From: Brachyspira hampsonii
GTDB lineage: Bacteria > Spirochaetota > Brachyspiria > Brachyspirales > Brachyspiraceae
Length of the DNA stretch: 64,000 bases
Reading direction: 5' to 3'
Assembly (NCBI RefSeq): GCF_001746205.1
Contig: NZ_MDCO01000006.1
Span: forward strand, 124,001-188,000
In this document: in pieces, positions 28,190-36,313 of the stretch
How positions within the stretch are numbered: position 1 is the stretch's first letter
How the letters are laid out: every line of letters begins with the position of its first letter
Program-made: the position numbers and the translations under genes
The notes under the pieces: model-generated
Databases searched by the model: none
Seen by the model: the letters and a program-made list of their open reading frames with translations, nothing else
What the model was told of the DNA's origin: nothing

Positions 28190-28222
28190 AAATTAAGGGC
28201 ATAAGAATAACCCCATGCCCTT
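28190..28222 (-). terminator. terminator after the aldolase/small basic protein unit
   Basis: AAGGGCAT (28195-28202) pairs with ATGCCCTT (28215-28222). Read on the minus strand the stem is followed by AATTTTTC. Confidence 0.7.
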
Positions 28223-28257
28223 GAATATTTATTTTTTAATAATTATTAAGTTAATAA

Positions 28258-28350
28258 TTATTTAGTTTTAGCGTTTAGAGCATCTTTTTGTCTTCTAATT
28301 CTTCTTAAAGCTCTTTTGCGTTTAACTACTTTTCTATGCTGTTTTCCCAT
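28258..28350 (-). CDS. 30-residue highly basic protein (previously easy to miss)
   Basis: A 31-codon frame from ATG 28350 to TAA at 28258-28260 encodes a 30-residue protein beginning MGKQHRKVVKRKRALRR and ending NAKTK; about half the residues are Lys, Arg or His. A perfect AAGGAG lies five bases before the ATG, one of the best binding sites in the window. It starts 43 bases after the aldolase stop on the same strand and ends before a terminator, so it is the second gene of the aldolase transcript. The size, charge and lack of acidic residues resemble tiny ribosomal proteins; a ribosome-associated or nucleic-acid-binding role is inference. Confidence 0.75.
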   Translation of the reverse strand: MGKQHRKVVKRKRALRRIRRQKDALNAKTK

Positions 28351-28393
28351 GTTATCTCCTTATTAAATTTTTTTATTATATAAATTATTAAAA

Positions 28394-29356
28394 TTATATT
28401 TTGCCGTTAGAACCTAATACATTGTTAATTTTATGCATGTATAGTTTTTTCATTTCATCACGAGCAGGTCCTAAATATTTTCTAGGATCAAATTCTTTAG
28501 GATTGTCATGGAATACTTTTCTAATAGCTGCAGTCATAGCTAGTCTTGAATCGCTGTCAATATTGATTTTACAAACTGCACTTTTTGAAGCTTCTCTTAA
28601 TTGTTCTTCTGGAATACCTATAGCATCATCTAATTTACCGCCGTATTCATTAATCATTTTAACATATTCTTGAGGTACGCTTGAAGAACCATGTAAAACG
28701 ATAGGGAATCCTGGAATTTTTTTCTCAATTTCTTTAAGAATATCTAATCTTATTTCTGGGTTTTGACCTGGTTTAAATTTATAAGCACCATGACTAGTAC
28801 CTATAGAAATGGCAAGAGAATCAACTCCTGTTTTTTTAACAAAATCTTCTACTTCTTCAGGCTGAGTATAAGTATGATGTTCAGCAGAAACATCATCTTC
28901 AACACCAGCAAGTACACCCAATTCGCCTTCAACAGTAACATCATATTTATGAGCATACTCAACAACACTTCTAGTAAGTTCTACATTTTTATTGTAATCA
29001 TAATGGCTTCCGTCTATCATAACAGAAGAGAAACCATATTCAATACAGCTTTTGCAAAGTTCTAAACTATCACCATGGTCAAGGTGTAAAACTATAGGAA
29101 CATTAACTCCTAATTCTTTAGCGTATTCAACTGCACCTTGAGCCATATATCTTAATAAAGTTTGATTAGCATATTTTCTAGCACCTGAAGAAACCTGAAT
29201 TATAACAGGGCTTTTAGTTTCTACACAAGCCTGAACTATAGCCTGAAGTTGTTCCATATTATTAAAGTTAAATGCAGGTATTGCATAACCGCCGCTTATA
29301 GCTTTTTTAAAAAGGTCTCTGCTATTAACAAGACCTAAATCTGAGAATTTAACCAT
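28394..29356 (-). CDS. fba: class II fructose-bisphosphate aldolase
   Basis: 320 residues. It cleaves fructose-1,6-bisphosphate to glyceraldehyde-3-phosphate and dihydroxyacetone phosphate in glycolysis, using zinc. The zinc-site motif HLDHGD is at 91-96, and further class II signatures are SVMIDGSHYDYNKNVELT, EGELGVLAGVEDD and IVLHGSSSVP. All active-site segments appear intact. AAGGAG before the ATG supports the start, and a good promoter lies upstream at 29422-29450. A small basic protein gene follows in the same transcript. Confidence 0.95.
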   Translation of the reverse strand: MVKFSDLGLVNSRDLFKKAISGGYAIPAFNFNNMEQLQAIVQACVETKSPVIIQVSSGARKYANQTLLRYMAQGAVEYAKELGVNVPIVLHLDHGDSLELCKSCIEYGFSSVMIDGSHYDYNKNVELTRSVVEYAHKYDVTVEGELGVLAGVEDDVSAEHHTYTQPEEVEDFVKKTGVDSLAISIGTSHGAYKFKPGQNPEIRLDILKEIEKKIPGFPIVLHGSSSVPQEYVKMINEYGGKLDDAIGIPEEQLREASKSAVCKINIDSDSRLAMTAAIRKVFHDNPKEFDPRKYLGPARDEMKKLYMHKINNVLGSNGKI

Positions 29357-29421
29357 ATTTTTCTCCTTATTCTTTTTTAATTCTTAATTTTTAATTAAAA
29401 GATATCAAAAATACTTTATTA

Positions 29422-29450
29422 ATAATATAGTAAAAATAATATTTTTTCAA
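29422..29450 (-). promoter_or_regulatory. sigma-70 promoter for aldolase
   Basis: On the minus strand TTGAAA (29450-29445), a 17-base spacer and TATTAT (29427-29422) precede the ATG at 29356 by about 65 bases. It is divergent from the thrS promoter in the same 350-base gap, which holds no other feature. Confidence 0.55.
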
Positions 29451-29611
29451 TAAAAATACTTATTTTTTATATGATTAGAATTTAAAAAATATTATTTAAA
29501 AATCAAATTAAATATTAAAAATTTCAAAATAAAATAAGATCCTGTAAATATATTAAATAAACTATATTATTAATTTGAATTATTTTTTTATTAATTGATT
29601 TATATGATTTG

Positions 29612-29640
29612 TTGACTATTGTTTTTATATATGTTATAAT
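29612..29640 (+). promoter_or_regulatory. sigma-70 promoter for thrS-infC-rpmI-rplT
   Basis: TTGACT (29612-29617), exactly 17 bases, then a perfect TATAAT (29635-29640). The transcript would start at about 29647, next to the leader hairpin. Confidence 0.75.
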
Positions 29641-29648
29641 ATTTCAAA

Positions 29649-29682
29649 ATATTTGCATAAGTTTTTATTTATGTGCAAATAT
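29649..29682 (+). promoter_or_regulatory. 5' leader hairpin of thrS mRNA
   Basis: ATATTTGCA (29649-29657) pairs perfectly with TGCAAATAT (29674-29682) at the very 5' end of the predicted mRNA, ahead of the ribosome binding site at about 29697. It may stabilise the mRNA or serve as an operator; ThrRS autoregulation is known in other bacteria, but its presence here is inference. Confidence 0.45.
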
Positions 29683-29707
29683 AAGTATCAATTCAAGAGG
29701 TGTTATA

Positions 29708-31639
29708 ATGTCAAAAATTAATTATTTGGGACAGTCCTATGATTTGTCCAATGGAGAGTCTTTACTAGACTTCCTTAAACAAAATGCTAAAAAAGATTCC
29801 AAAGATGCAGTAGCTGCTAAGTTTAATGGAAAAGAAGTTGACCTTACATATACGCCTGAAACAGACGGCGATTTAGAATTGATACTTACAACCACCGATG
29901 AAGGTCTTGAAGTTTTAAGACACTCTACAAGCCACTTAATGGCTCAGGCTGTTAGAAGACTTTATCCTAATACTCAGGTTACTATAGGACCTGCTATTAA
30001 AGATGGTTTCTACTATGACTTTGATGCAGAAAAACCTTTTACAGAAGAGGATCTTCCAAAAATAGAAGATGAAATGAAAAAAATCATCAAAGAAAATATA
30101 CCTGTAGTAAGAAAAGTGATGAATAAAAATGAAGCTATAGAGTATTTTAAAAAAGCAAATGAGCCTTATAAAGTTGAAATTATAGAAGGTATAGATGCTG
30201 ATACAGTATCTTTTTATGAGCAGGGCGATTTTATAGATCTTTGCCGCGGTCCTCATGTTCCTTCTACAGGTTATATAAAATCATACAAATTAATGTCTGT
30301 AGCTGGAAGTTATTGGAGAGGGGATTCTAATAATAAAATGCTTTCTCGTATATATGGAACAGCATTTGAAAGCAAAGAGGCTTTAGACAAATATCTTAAA
30401 AAACTTAAAGAAGCTAAAGAAAGAGATCATAGAAAATTGGGTAAAGAGCTTAATTTATTTAGTTTTCATGAGGAAGGTCCCGGTTTCCCTTTCTGGCATC
30501 CTAGAGGAATGATTATTTATAAAGCAGTAGAATCATATATAAGAAATGAAAATGATAAACGCGGATATGTTGAAATAAAAACTCCTGCTATACTTAATGA
30601 AGAATTATGGCATAGAAGCGGACACTGGGATAATTATAAAGAAAATATGTATTTTACAGAGATTGATGAAACTAAATACGCTGTAAAGCCTATGAACTGT
30701 CCGGGCGGCTTAATTGTTTATAATTCTAATATACATAGTTATAGAGATTTGCCTTTAAGAGTTGCTGAATTAGGTTTTGTTCACAGACATGAGCTTTCTG
30801 GAGCTTTACATGGACTTTTCAGAGTTAGAGCATTTACTCAAGATGATGCACATATATTCTGTACTGAAGAGCAGCTAGGCGATGAAATTATTAATACTAT
30901 TGAATATTATTTATCTGTATATAAAGACTTTGGTTTCGAGAACTTTGAAATATTTGTTTCTACAAGACCAGCAAAATCAATCGGAAGCGATGAAATTTGG
31001 GAGCTTGCTACTAAATCATTAATTAATGCTTTGGATAAACTTGGTATAAAGTATAAAATTAATGAAGGAGACGGAGCTTTCTATGGTCCTAAGATAGATT
31101 TTAATATTAAAGATGTTCTTGATAGAAATTGGCAATGCGGTACTTTACAAGTAGACTTTTCACTTCCTATGAGATTTGAAATTAGTTATGAAGGTAAAGA
31201 TGGAAGAAAACATACTCCTGTAATGCTTCACAGAGCAATACTTGGTTCAATGGAGCGTTTTATAGGTATATTAGTTGAGCATTATAATGGTAAGTTCCCA
31301 TTATGGCTTTCACCTTTACAAGTAGCTGTTGTTAATGTTCTTGATGAAAAATCTCAGATTGACAGAGTTAATGAAGTTGCTAAGGCATTAAAAGATGCAG
31401 GATTTAGGGTAGAAACAGATGAAGGAAATGAAAATTTAGGTACTAAGATTAAAAAATACCGCTTGCAAAGAACTCCGTATACAGTTATAATAGGAGCGGA
31501 AGAAGTTTCTAATGGTAAATTGTCTATTAGAACACGTTCTTCGCAAGAAATTAAAGATATGGATTTAAATGAGTTTATAGAGAAACTCAAAAAAGAATCT
31601 AAGGAGAGAATGAATGATTCTATATTTACTACTAAATGA
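29708..31639 (+). CDS. thrS: threonyl-tRNA synthetase
   Basis: 643 residues from ATG 29708, preceded by AGAGG; an upstream in-frame TTG at 29609 lies in the promoter and is rejected. The order is the usual one: TGS domain (about 1-62), editing domain with HSTSHLMAQAVRRLYP, class II catalytic core with MNCPGG, HRHELSGALHG and RVRAFTQDDAHIF, and a C-terminal anticodon-binding domain (PLQVAVVNVLDE onward). It charges tRNA-Thr with threonine and hydrolyses Ser-tRNA-Thr. It heads the conserved thrS-infC-rpmI-rplT cluster. Confidence 0.97.
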   Translation: MSKINYLGQSYDLSNGESLLDFLKQNAKKDSKDAVAAKFNGKEVDLTYTPETDGDLELILTTTDEGLEVLRHSTSHLMAQAVRRLYPNTQVTIGPAIKDGFYYDFDAEKPFTEEDLPKIEDEMKKIIKENIPVVRKVMNKNEAIEYFKKANEPYKVEIIEGIDADTVSFYEQGDFIDLCRGPHVPSTGYIKSYKLMSVAGSYWRGDSNNKMLSRIYGTAFESKEALDKYLKKLKEAKERDHRKLGKELNLFSFHEEGPGFPFWHPRGMIIYKAVESYIRNENDKRGYVEIKTPAILNEELWHRSGHWDNYKENMYFTEIDETKYAVKPMNCPGGLIVYNSNIHSYRDLPLRVAELGFVHRHELSGALHGLFRVRAFTQDDAHIFCTEEQLGDEIINTIEYYLSVYKDFGFENFEIFVSTRPAKSIGSDEIWELATKSLINALDKLGIKYKINEGDGAFYGPKIDFNIKDVLDRNWQCGTLQVDFSLPMRFEISYEGKDGRKHTPVMLHRAILGSMERFIGILVEHYNGKFPLWLSPLQVAVVNVLDEKSQIDRVNEVAKALKDAGFRVETDEGNENLGTKIKKYRLQRTPYTVIIGAEEVSNGKLSIRTRSSQEIKDMDLNEFIEKLKKESKERMNDSIFTTK

Positions 31640-31651
31640 GGTAGCTAAATA

Positions 31652-32242
31652 ATGGCAACAGTAAAAAAAGAAGGAGAGAGAATTAATCAATTTATTACTG
31701 CACCAGAAGTTAGAGTTGTGCGTGATGAGGGAGTAAGCCCCGGTGTAATGAGTATTAAAGATGCTCTTGCATTAGCTAAAGAGGAAGGTTCAGATTTGGT
31801 TGAAATTGTACCTACAGCAGATCCTCCTGTTTGTAAGATTATCAATTATGGTAAGTATAAATTTGATATTCAAAAAAAGAGTAAAGAAGCTAAGAAGAAA
31901 CAAAAATCGGTACAGCTTAAAGAAATCAAGATGAGACCTCAAATAAGCATACATGATTACAACTTTAAAATGAAGCATATTCGTGAATTCTTAGATGAAG
32001 GTAACAAAGTAAAAATCACTATAATGTTTAGGGGTAGGGAAATGGCCCATACTGAATTTGGCTATGAACTTATCAACAAAATTATACAGGATTTGGAAAA
32101 TGAAGCTGCTACAGAAAAACCTGCTAAATTAGAAGGTAAGAATCTATCGGCAGTGCTTAATCCGGTAAAAGCAAAAAAAACTGCTTCTGATTCTGAAGGT
32201 TCTTCTACTAAAAAAGAATCTTCTGAGAATACTGAAGAATAA
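31652..32242 (+). CDS. infC: translation initiation factor IF-3
   Basis: 196 residues. The N-terminal domain (INQFITAPEVRVV and GVMSIKDALALAKEEGSDLVEI), the lysine-rich linker and the C-terminal domain (EIKMRPQISIHDYNFKMKH, then ITIMFRGREMAH) are intact. The last ~25 residues are an extra Ser/Glu/Lys-rich tail not seen in E. coli IF-3. IF-3 checks start-codon pairing on the 30S subunit. The start is ATG rather than the rare AUU used for autoregulation in enterobacteria, so that control is probably absent. It lies 12 bases after thrS. Confidence 0.95.
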   Translation: MATVKKEGERINQFITAPEVRVVRDEGVSPGVMSIKDALALAKEEGSDLVEIVPTADPPVCKIINYGKYKFDIQKKSKEAKKKQKSVQLKEIKMRPQISIHDYNFKMKHIREFLDEGNKVKITIMFRGREMAHTEFGYELINKIIQDLENEAATEKPAKLEGKNLSAVLNPVKAKKTASDSEGSSTKKESSENTEE

Positions 32243-32279
32243 TAAATACAGTTTTTAAAATATTATAATAGCCCACTAG

Positions 32280-32304
32280 CTATATGTACTTATCATACAT
32301 ATAG
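32280..32304 (+). promoter_or_regulatory. leader hairpin upstream of rpmI-rplT
   Basis: CTATATGTA (32280-32288) and TACATATAG (32296-32304) form a perfect 9-base stem with a 7-base loop in the 102-base gap between infC and rpmI. There is no U-run. L20-binding leader elements occur at this position in other bacteria; the assignment here is inference. Confidence 0.45.
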
Positions 32305-32344
32305 ATTGAGCATACAGTAAATATAATCAAAAGGATATTAGTTT

Positions 32345-32548
32345 ATGAAACAAAAATTAAAAACAAAAAGCGGTGCAAAAAAACGTTTTAGATTTTCTAA
32401 AACAGGTAAAGTTAAATTTGCTCATGCATTTGGTAGCCACAAATTCTTAAGCAAAAGACCTGACACTAAAAGAAAATATCGTAAAGCTAGAATAGCTGAT
32501 GATACTAATATGTTAGAAATGCCAAGATTAATGCCTTACGGCAGATAA
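32345..32548 (+). CDS. rpmI: 50S ribosomal protein L35
   Basis: 67 residues, highly basic, with the L35 signature [21 protein letters not shown] at the N-terminus followed by [12 protein letters not shown]. The length is normal. A ribosomal large-subunit component, encoded between infC and rplT as in most bacteria. AAAGGA precedes the ATG. Confidence 0.97.
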   Translation: MKQKLKTKSGAKKRFRFSKTGKVKFAHAFGSHKFLSKRPDTKRKYRKARIADDTNMLEMPRLMPYGR

Positions 32549-32562
32549 TAAAGGAGACTAAA

Positions 32563-32916
32563 ATGAGAGCAGTTAGCGGTGTAGTAAGAAAGAAAAAAGT
32601 TAAAAAAATATTAAAGATGGCTAAAGGTTACTATGGTTCTCATAGTAAGCAGATGAAACAAGCTAAAGAAGCTGTAATAAGAGGCTTAAAATACGCTTAT
32701 CGTGATAGAAGACAGAAAAAAAGAATGATGAGACGCTTATGGACTTTAAGAATCAATGCGGCTTGCAGACCTTTAGGTATATCTTACAGCAAGTTCATTA
32801 ACGGACTTAAAAAAGCTAATGTTATAATTGACAGAAAAGCTTTATCTAATTTGGCTATTGAAGATTATAAAGCATTTGAAGCTGTAGTTGAGGTAGCTAA
32901 AAAAGCACTTGCTTAA
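32563..32916 (+). CDS. rplT: 50S ribosomal protein L20
   Basis: 117 residues, the normal length. Signatures include [33 protein letters not shown] and [19 protein letters not shown]. It binds 23S rRNA early in large-subunit assembly and in several bacteria represses its own operon. It is separated from rpmI by 14 bases and has AAAGGAG before the ATG. A strong terminator ends the cluster. Confidence 0.97.
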   Translation: MRAVSGVVRKKKVKKILKMAKGYYGSHSKQMKQAKEAVIRGLKYAYRDRRQKKRMMRRLWTLRINAACRPLGISYSKFINGLKKANVIIDRKALSNLAIEDYKAFEAVVEVAKKALA

Positions 32917-32954
32917 AATTAGACTTAAAAAAATATTTACTTATGTATAAAATC

Positions 32955-32989
32955 ACCGTTGGTATTCTTAAGAATGCCGACGGTTTTTT
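32955..32989 (+). terminator. terminator of the thrS-rplT cluster
   Basis: The ACCGTTGGTATTCTT arm (32955-32969) pairs with AAGAATGCCGACGGT (32970-32984) with two G-U pairs, followed by six T. Confidence 0.85.
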
Positions 32990-33105
32990 ATTATTTAAAA
33001 TATTCATTTTTAAATTATTTTCAATATAAGTTATGATATTTGTATTTATTATAAATATATAAAGTTATTAAATTTAATGTTTTACTAGTAATAGAATAAA
33101 AAAAT

Positions 33106-33145
33106 ACCGTTAGTATACAAATTAATGAATGCTAACGGTTTTTTT
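33106..33145. terminator. second, bidirectional terminator between converging units
   Basis: ACCGTTAGTAT (33106-33116) pairs with ATGCTAACGGT (33129-33139), with T7 on the plus strand and an A-run giving a U-tract on the minus strand. It can also end the converging gene at 33168-34937. Its arms resemble those of the terminator 150 bases upstream. Confidence 0.75.
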
Positions 33146-33167
33146 ATTAGAGAATAATTTTATATAT

Positions 33168-34937
33168 TTATTTTATCAATTCTGATAATCTTTCCCTTTC
33201 TTTTTCCCAATACTTTTTATATTCAATTGTATTACCAAAAAACAATAATTTTTTTTCATCATTTATTTTAAGTTTTGAATCAGATAAATGCTCTAATTGA
33301 AATATTGCTTTTCTAGCTTCTACCTTCTTATCTTCTTCTATTAAATTCTCTATTATTGAAATTTGAGATAATAAATATTGATGTCTTTTATTATCAACAA
33401 TTTCTGGTATATCGTTTATTAATTTATCAGCATATTCTTTTTTATATTTATCAATAATTTTTGTATAATATTTTTTTCTATTTTCGTAAGCTGTTGAAAT
33501 ATAATTATAATTGTCATAATCCATATCTTCATTAAATACTATATATTCTATATTATTAAAAAAGTTTATTGCCATATTATTATAAAGTTCTTTTTTTATA
33601 TTTTTTAAAGTCTTTCCTTCTTTAATATCTACAATAGGAAATTTATTTAATAATTGAAAAGAAGAATTCTTATTGTAGGCATTTTCAAAATCTTTATTTG
33701 ATATTAATTTTAATATATTGTTTTCATTATCTTTAATATTTATTATATTATTTTCTTTATAATTTAAATTATAATATTTATTATATCCAAATGTACTTCC
33801 AATAATCAAGAATATCATAATAATAAATGAAAATAAAGATTTTAAAATATCCCCGGAATCAAATCTAGATTTTTTATTTATCAGGAATATAGAATATAAT
33901 TTAGTTAAAGCATAGAATATAATTGTTGCTATTAATGCTGTTGCCAATGTAAATAAAGATGTTTGCAGTAGAGTACCGTATGCATTTTTTTCTATAAAAA
34001 AAGTAGTTAATGAAGTAAAAATAAAAATAAATAATAAAATTATAGGATTATTAATAAACTTCTTTTTTATTTCTTCTTTTATCTTTAATTTTCTTGCTTT
34101 CTTAAAAGTATTTATTAATTTACTTTCTTTAAGATTTTCATTTTTTCTATTATTGAATATGAAATTTGATAGTTCATCATTATTAGTTAAAGCATACGAT
34201 GTTAATAAAGTTGGTATAAATTCAATTTCAGGATTATTATTATTATCTATAATTAGTAATGAACCAAAACTTGGGTTTAATGTTATAATTGATTTAAAAT
34301 TTGAATTATTATATAAATACAAAGTAGATTCATAATATACTTGATTTATATTTGGCATAGGTTTTCCGCAGTCAATTTTATCATCTAACCATGCATAATA
34401 TGTATCAAGAACATATTGACAAGTTTTATATACATGTGTCAATGTACAATAAGAAGCAAATGATGAATTTATTCCATTTATTAATAGATCTTTATTTTGT
34501 ATATTATTTTCTGATAATTTTATTTGAATATCGTTTGTTAATATTTTATTAACTTTCATTAATTTTTTTTCTAGTGTTTCTATATGCTCTTTTATTACTG
34601 GTATTTTTATATTAGCTGTCTCTTTTAAAATAGGCAATGTTTCCTTAATTTTTTTGTTTTTCTGCATTTCAGTAATTATTTTTGCTGTTCCCTTAACTAT
34701 CAAAGTACCAGCTGCTATTGCTAGTCCTATTTGCGGACTTATTTTTAATAAAGTTTCTTTTTTTATTATACCTAATTTTTTATTCATTATAGAGAAAGAA
34801 ACTGCAATATCTTTTATTGAAGCGGATATATTAATCCATTCTCCTGCTAATCTATCCATTTCATTAAGTATATTTTCTAAATCTGTCTTTATTTTTAATA
34901 ACTCATTGGCATCTATATTTAAAGTCTCTATATCCAT
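33168..34937 (-). CDS. large membrane protein of unknown function, partner of the coiled-coil protein
   Basis: 589 residues, not recognised. The first ~130 residues are helical and coiled-coil-like, with a small hydrophobic patch at about 70-90 (PQIGLAIAAGTLIVKGTAKI). The middle (about 140-270) looks globular. Three likely membrane helices lie between about 300 and 390 (PIILLFIFIFTSLTTFF; LFTLATALIATIIFYAL; SFIIMIFLIIGSTFGY). The C-terminal ~190 residues are again helical, ending in charged segments. The gene starts one base after the coiled-coil gene's stop, and its AGGA lies inside that gene, so the two are translationally coupled. This suggests a membrane complex of unknown role. Confidence 0.75.
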   Translation of the reverse strand: MDIETLNIDANELLKIKTDLENILNEMDRLAGEWINISASIKDIAVSFSIMNKKLGIIKKETLLKISPQIGLAIAAGTLIVKGTAKIITEMQKNKKIKETLPILKETANIKIPVIKEHIETLEKKLMKVNKILTNDIQIKLSENNIQNKDLLINGINSSFASYCTLTHVYKTCQYVLDTYYAWLDDKIDCGKPMPNINQVYYESTLYLYNNSNFKSIITLNPSFGSLLIIDNNNNPEIEFIPTLLTSYALTNNDELSNFIFNNRKNENLKESKLINTFKKARKLKIKEEIKKKFINNPIILLFIFIFTSLTTFFIEKNAYGTLLQTSLFTLATALIATIIFYALTKLYSIFLINKKSRFDSGDILKSLFSFIIMIFLIIGSTFGYNKYYNLNYKENNIINIKDNENNILKLISNKDFENAYNKNSSFQLLNKFPIVDIKEGKTLKNIKKELYNNMAINFFNNIEYIVFNEDMDYDNYNYISTAYENRKKYYTKIIDKYKKEYADKLINDIPEIVDNKRHQYLLSQISIIENLIEEDKKVEARKAIFQLEHLSDSKLKINDEKKLLFFGNTIEYKKYWEKERERLSELIK

Positions 34938-34938
34938 T

Positions 34939-35733
34939 TTATTTTCCTAATAATTCAAATAATGTTTTAGCTAGTTTATCATCTATATCATCCATTTTTT
35001 CTAATAATTGTGTTCTTATTTTTATTTCCTCTCCATTTAATGTATCTGTAGGGATTGATAAAATAGTATCTGTAATTTTTTCTAATCTTCTTGAATATGA
35101 GTTTATAATTTCTTTTGTATTATTAGAGGCTTCTTGGAATTTTATCAAATCGTTATTAGCTTGAATTTTCCATTTTTCAAATTCAAGTTGATTTTTTTCT
35201 AAATCTGCTTCTATTTCTGCCATTGCTAATTTTGCTTCTTTAAATGTATTTAATACATCAACTATTGCATCAGTATTATTAAGAACAACAGAAGTTAAAT
35301 TTACTCCTTCTCTTACGATTTCAACTTTCATCATAGCATCAGTTCTTTTATTTTCTATTTCTCTATTATTAAAAGATTCAACTATTTTTATTGTTTTATT
35401 ATCTTTAGATTCAGATATTCTAGCCTCTGTTTCTTTTGATTTACCAAAGGCATGTGATATAGAAGATATTATTGAACTACCAGCATTTGCCGCTCCATTT
35501 ATAGCAGCATTTGTAATACTTGCTTTCATCATAGCATCAGTTCTTTTATTTTCTATTTCTCTATTATTATCAGATTCAACTATTTTAGCCTTTGTTTCCT
35601 TAGATTTTGAAACAGCATTTGATATAGAAGATGTTATATTACTAGTGGCATTTGATATAGTATTAATAGGGTTAAATGATGATGATATACCTTTAACTAT
35701 TTCAAATATTTTTGATGAGTTATTATCAGACAT
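34939..35733 (-). CDS. coiled-coil protein with internal duplication
   Basis: 264 residues from ATG 35733 with AAGGAG five bases upstream (an in-frame GTG at 35739 overlaps that signal). There is no signal peptide. The motif NREIENKRTDAMMK occurs twice, at 57-70 and 123-136, within a 66-residue duplicated block. Glycine/alanine/serine-rich segments (NAAINGAANAGSSIISSIS) could lie against a membrane. Residues about 150-230 are a long predicted helix rich in Glu, Lys and Asn (AEIEADLEKNQLEFEKWKIQ). The function is unknown. It is the first gene of a two-gene unit with the membrane protein that follows. Confidence 0.75.
   Translation of the reverse strand: MSDNNSSKIFEIVKGISSSFNPINTISNATSNITSSISNAVSKSKETKAKIVESDNNREIENKRTDAMMKASITNAAINGAANAGSSIISSISHAFGKSKETEARISESKDNKTIKIVESFNNREIENKRTDAMMKVEIVREGVNLTSVVLNNTDAIVDVLNTFKEAKLAMAEIEADLEKNQLEFEKWKIQANNDLIKFQEASNNTKEIINSYSRRLEKITDTILSIPTDTLNGEEIKIRTQLLEKMDDIDDKLAKTLFELLGK
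35325..35588. repeat. in-gene direct repeat, 198-base period
   Basis: About 64 bases beginning CTTTCATCATAGCATCAG at 35325 recur at 35523 with only a couple of differences, exactly 198 bases (66 codons) apart. They underlie the duplicated block of the coiled-coil protein. Confidence 0.75.
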
Positions 35734-35956
35734 ATTCACTCCTTATGATTTTTATAAAATTATTAAAATAAATATATATAATTATGATTTATATATAATT
35801 ATATATTATATAAATATAATTTTCAAGTATTTATATGTTTTATTATAATTTAAAAAATTTAATATATTTTTTTTAAATTAAAAATACATGTTTAATTATA
35901 TTGTATTGTTTTTAATAATTTTGCTATTTTTTATAAAAATATTAAAGTTAATTTCC

Positions 35957-36055
35957 AAGCGGCCGATAATATATTTAGTTGATTGGACTACCCCCCAATA
36001 ACTATATTTGTAATAAGCCGCTTTGTTCATCCCACAAAAGCGGTTTATTTTTTTT
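35957..36055 (+). ncRNA. candidate structured RNA with mutually exclusive pairings
   Basis: AAGCGGC (35957-35963) can pair with GCCGCTT (36017-36023), closing an inner hairpin made of TAGTT/AACTA and ATTGG/CCAAT around the loop ACTACCCC (35976-36004). The same GCCGCTT also forms the left arm of a terminator with AAAGCGGTTT (36037-36046), followed by T8 (36048-36055). Sharing one segment between two structures is the design of attenuators and riboswitches. It could control the EamA transporter gene about 260 bases downstream, or be a free small RNA. No clear promoter was identified upstream. The ligand, if any, is unknown. Confidence 0.5.
36015..36055 (+). terminator. terminator ending the candidate structured RNA
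   Basis: AAGCCGCTTT (36015-36024) pairs with AAAGCGGTTT (36037-36046), with one G-U pair, around a 12-base loop; eight T follow. Confidence 0.7.
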
Positions 36056-36313
36056 ACTATTTTTTATAATAAAGCTTTAATATTAAAAATATTATAAATT
36101 AGTTAGCTCTTTTCATAGATATGTTAAGTATTCAAGTTTCATAAGCAAATTATTTTTGAGCTTTTAACTTATACATCTTTAGAACATCAGGAATTAATAA
36201 AAAATCAGTTCAATATGAAAAATATTTAAAAATTTTCTATTAAAAAAAATTATTTTTAATATATAATACTTATTCAAAATTTTAATTATTATTTTATGGA
36301 GTCTTGCTTCATT

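Larger units (their letters stand above)
35734..36313. other. intergenic region containing a structured RNA element
   Basis: Nearly 580 bases without a gene. Most of it is AT-rich and featureless; the exception is the GC-rich structured segment at 35957-36055, described separately. Nothing else supportable is seen between 36056 and the EamA gene. Confidence 0.5.

Noticed and set aside
28763-29065. 100-codon plus-strand frame opposite aldolase
   Set aside because: Antisense shadow of conserved aldolase sequence.
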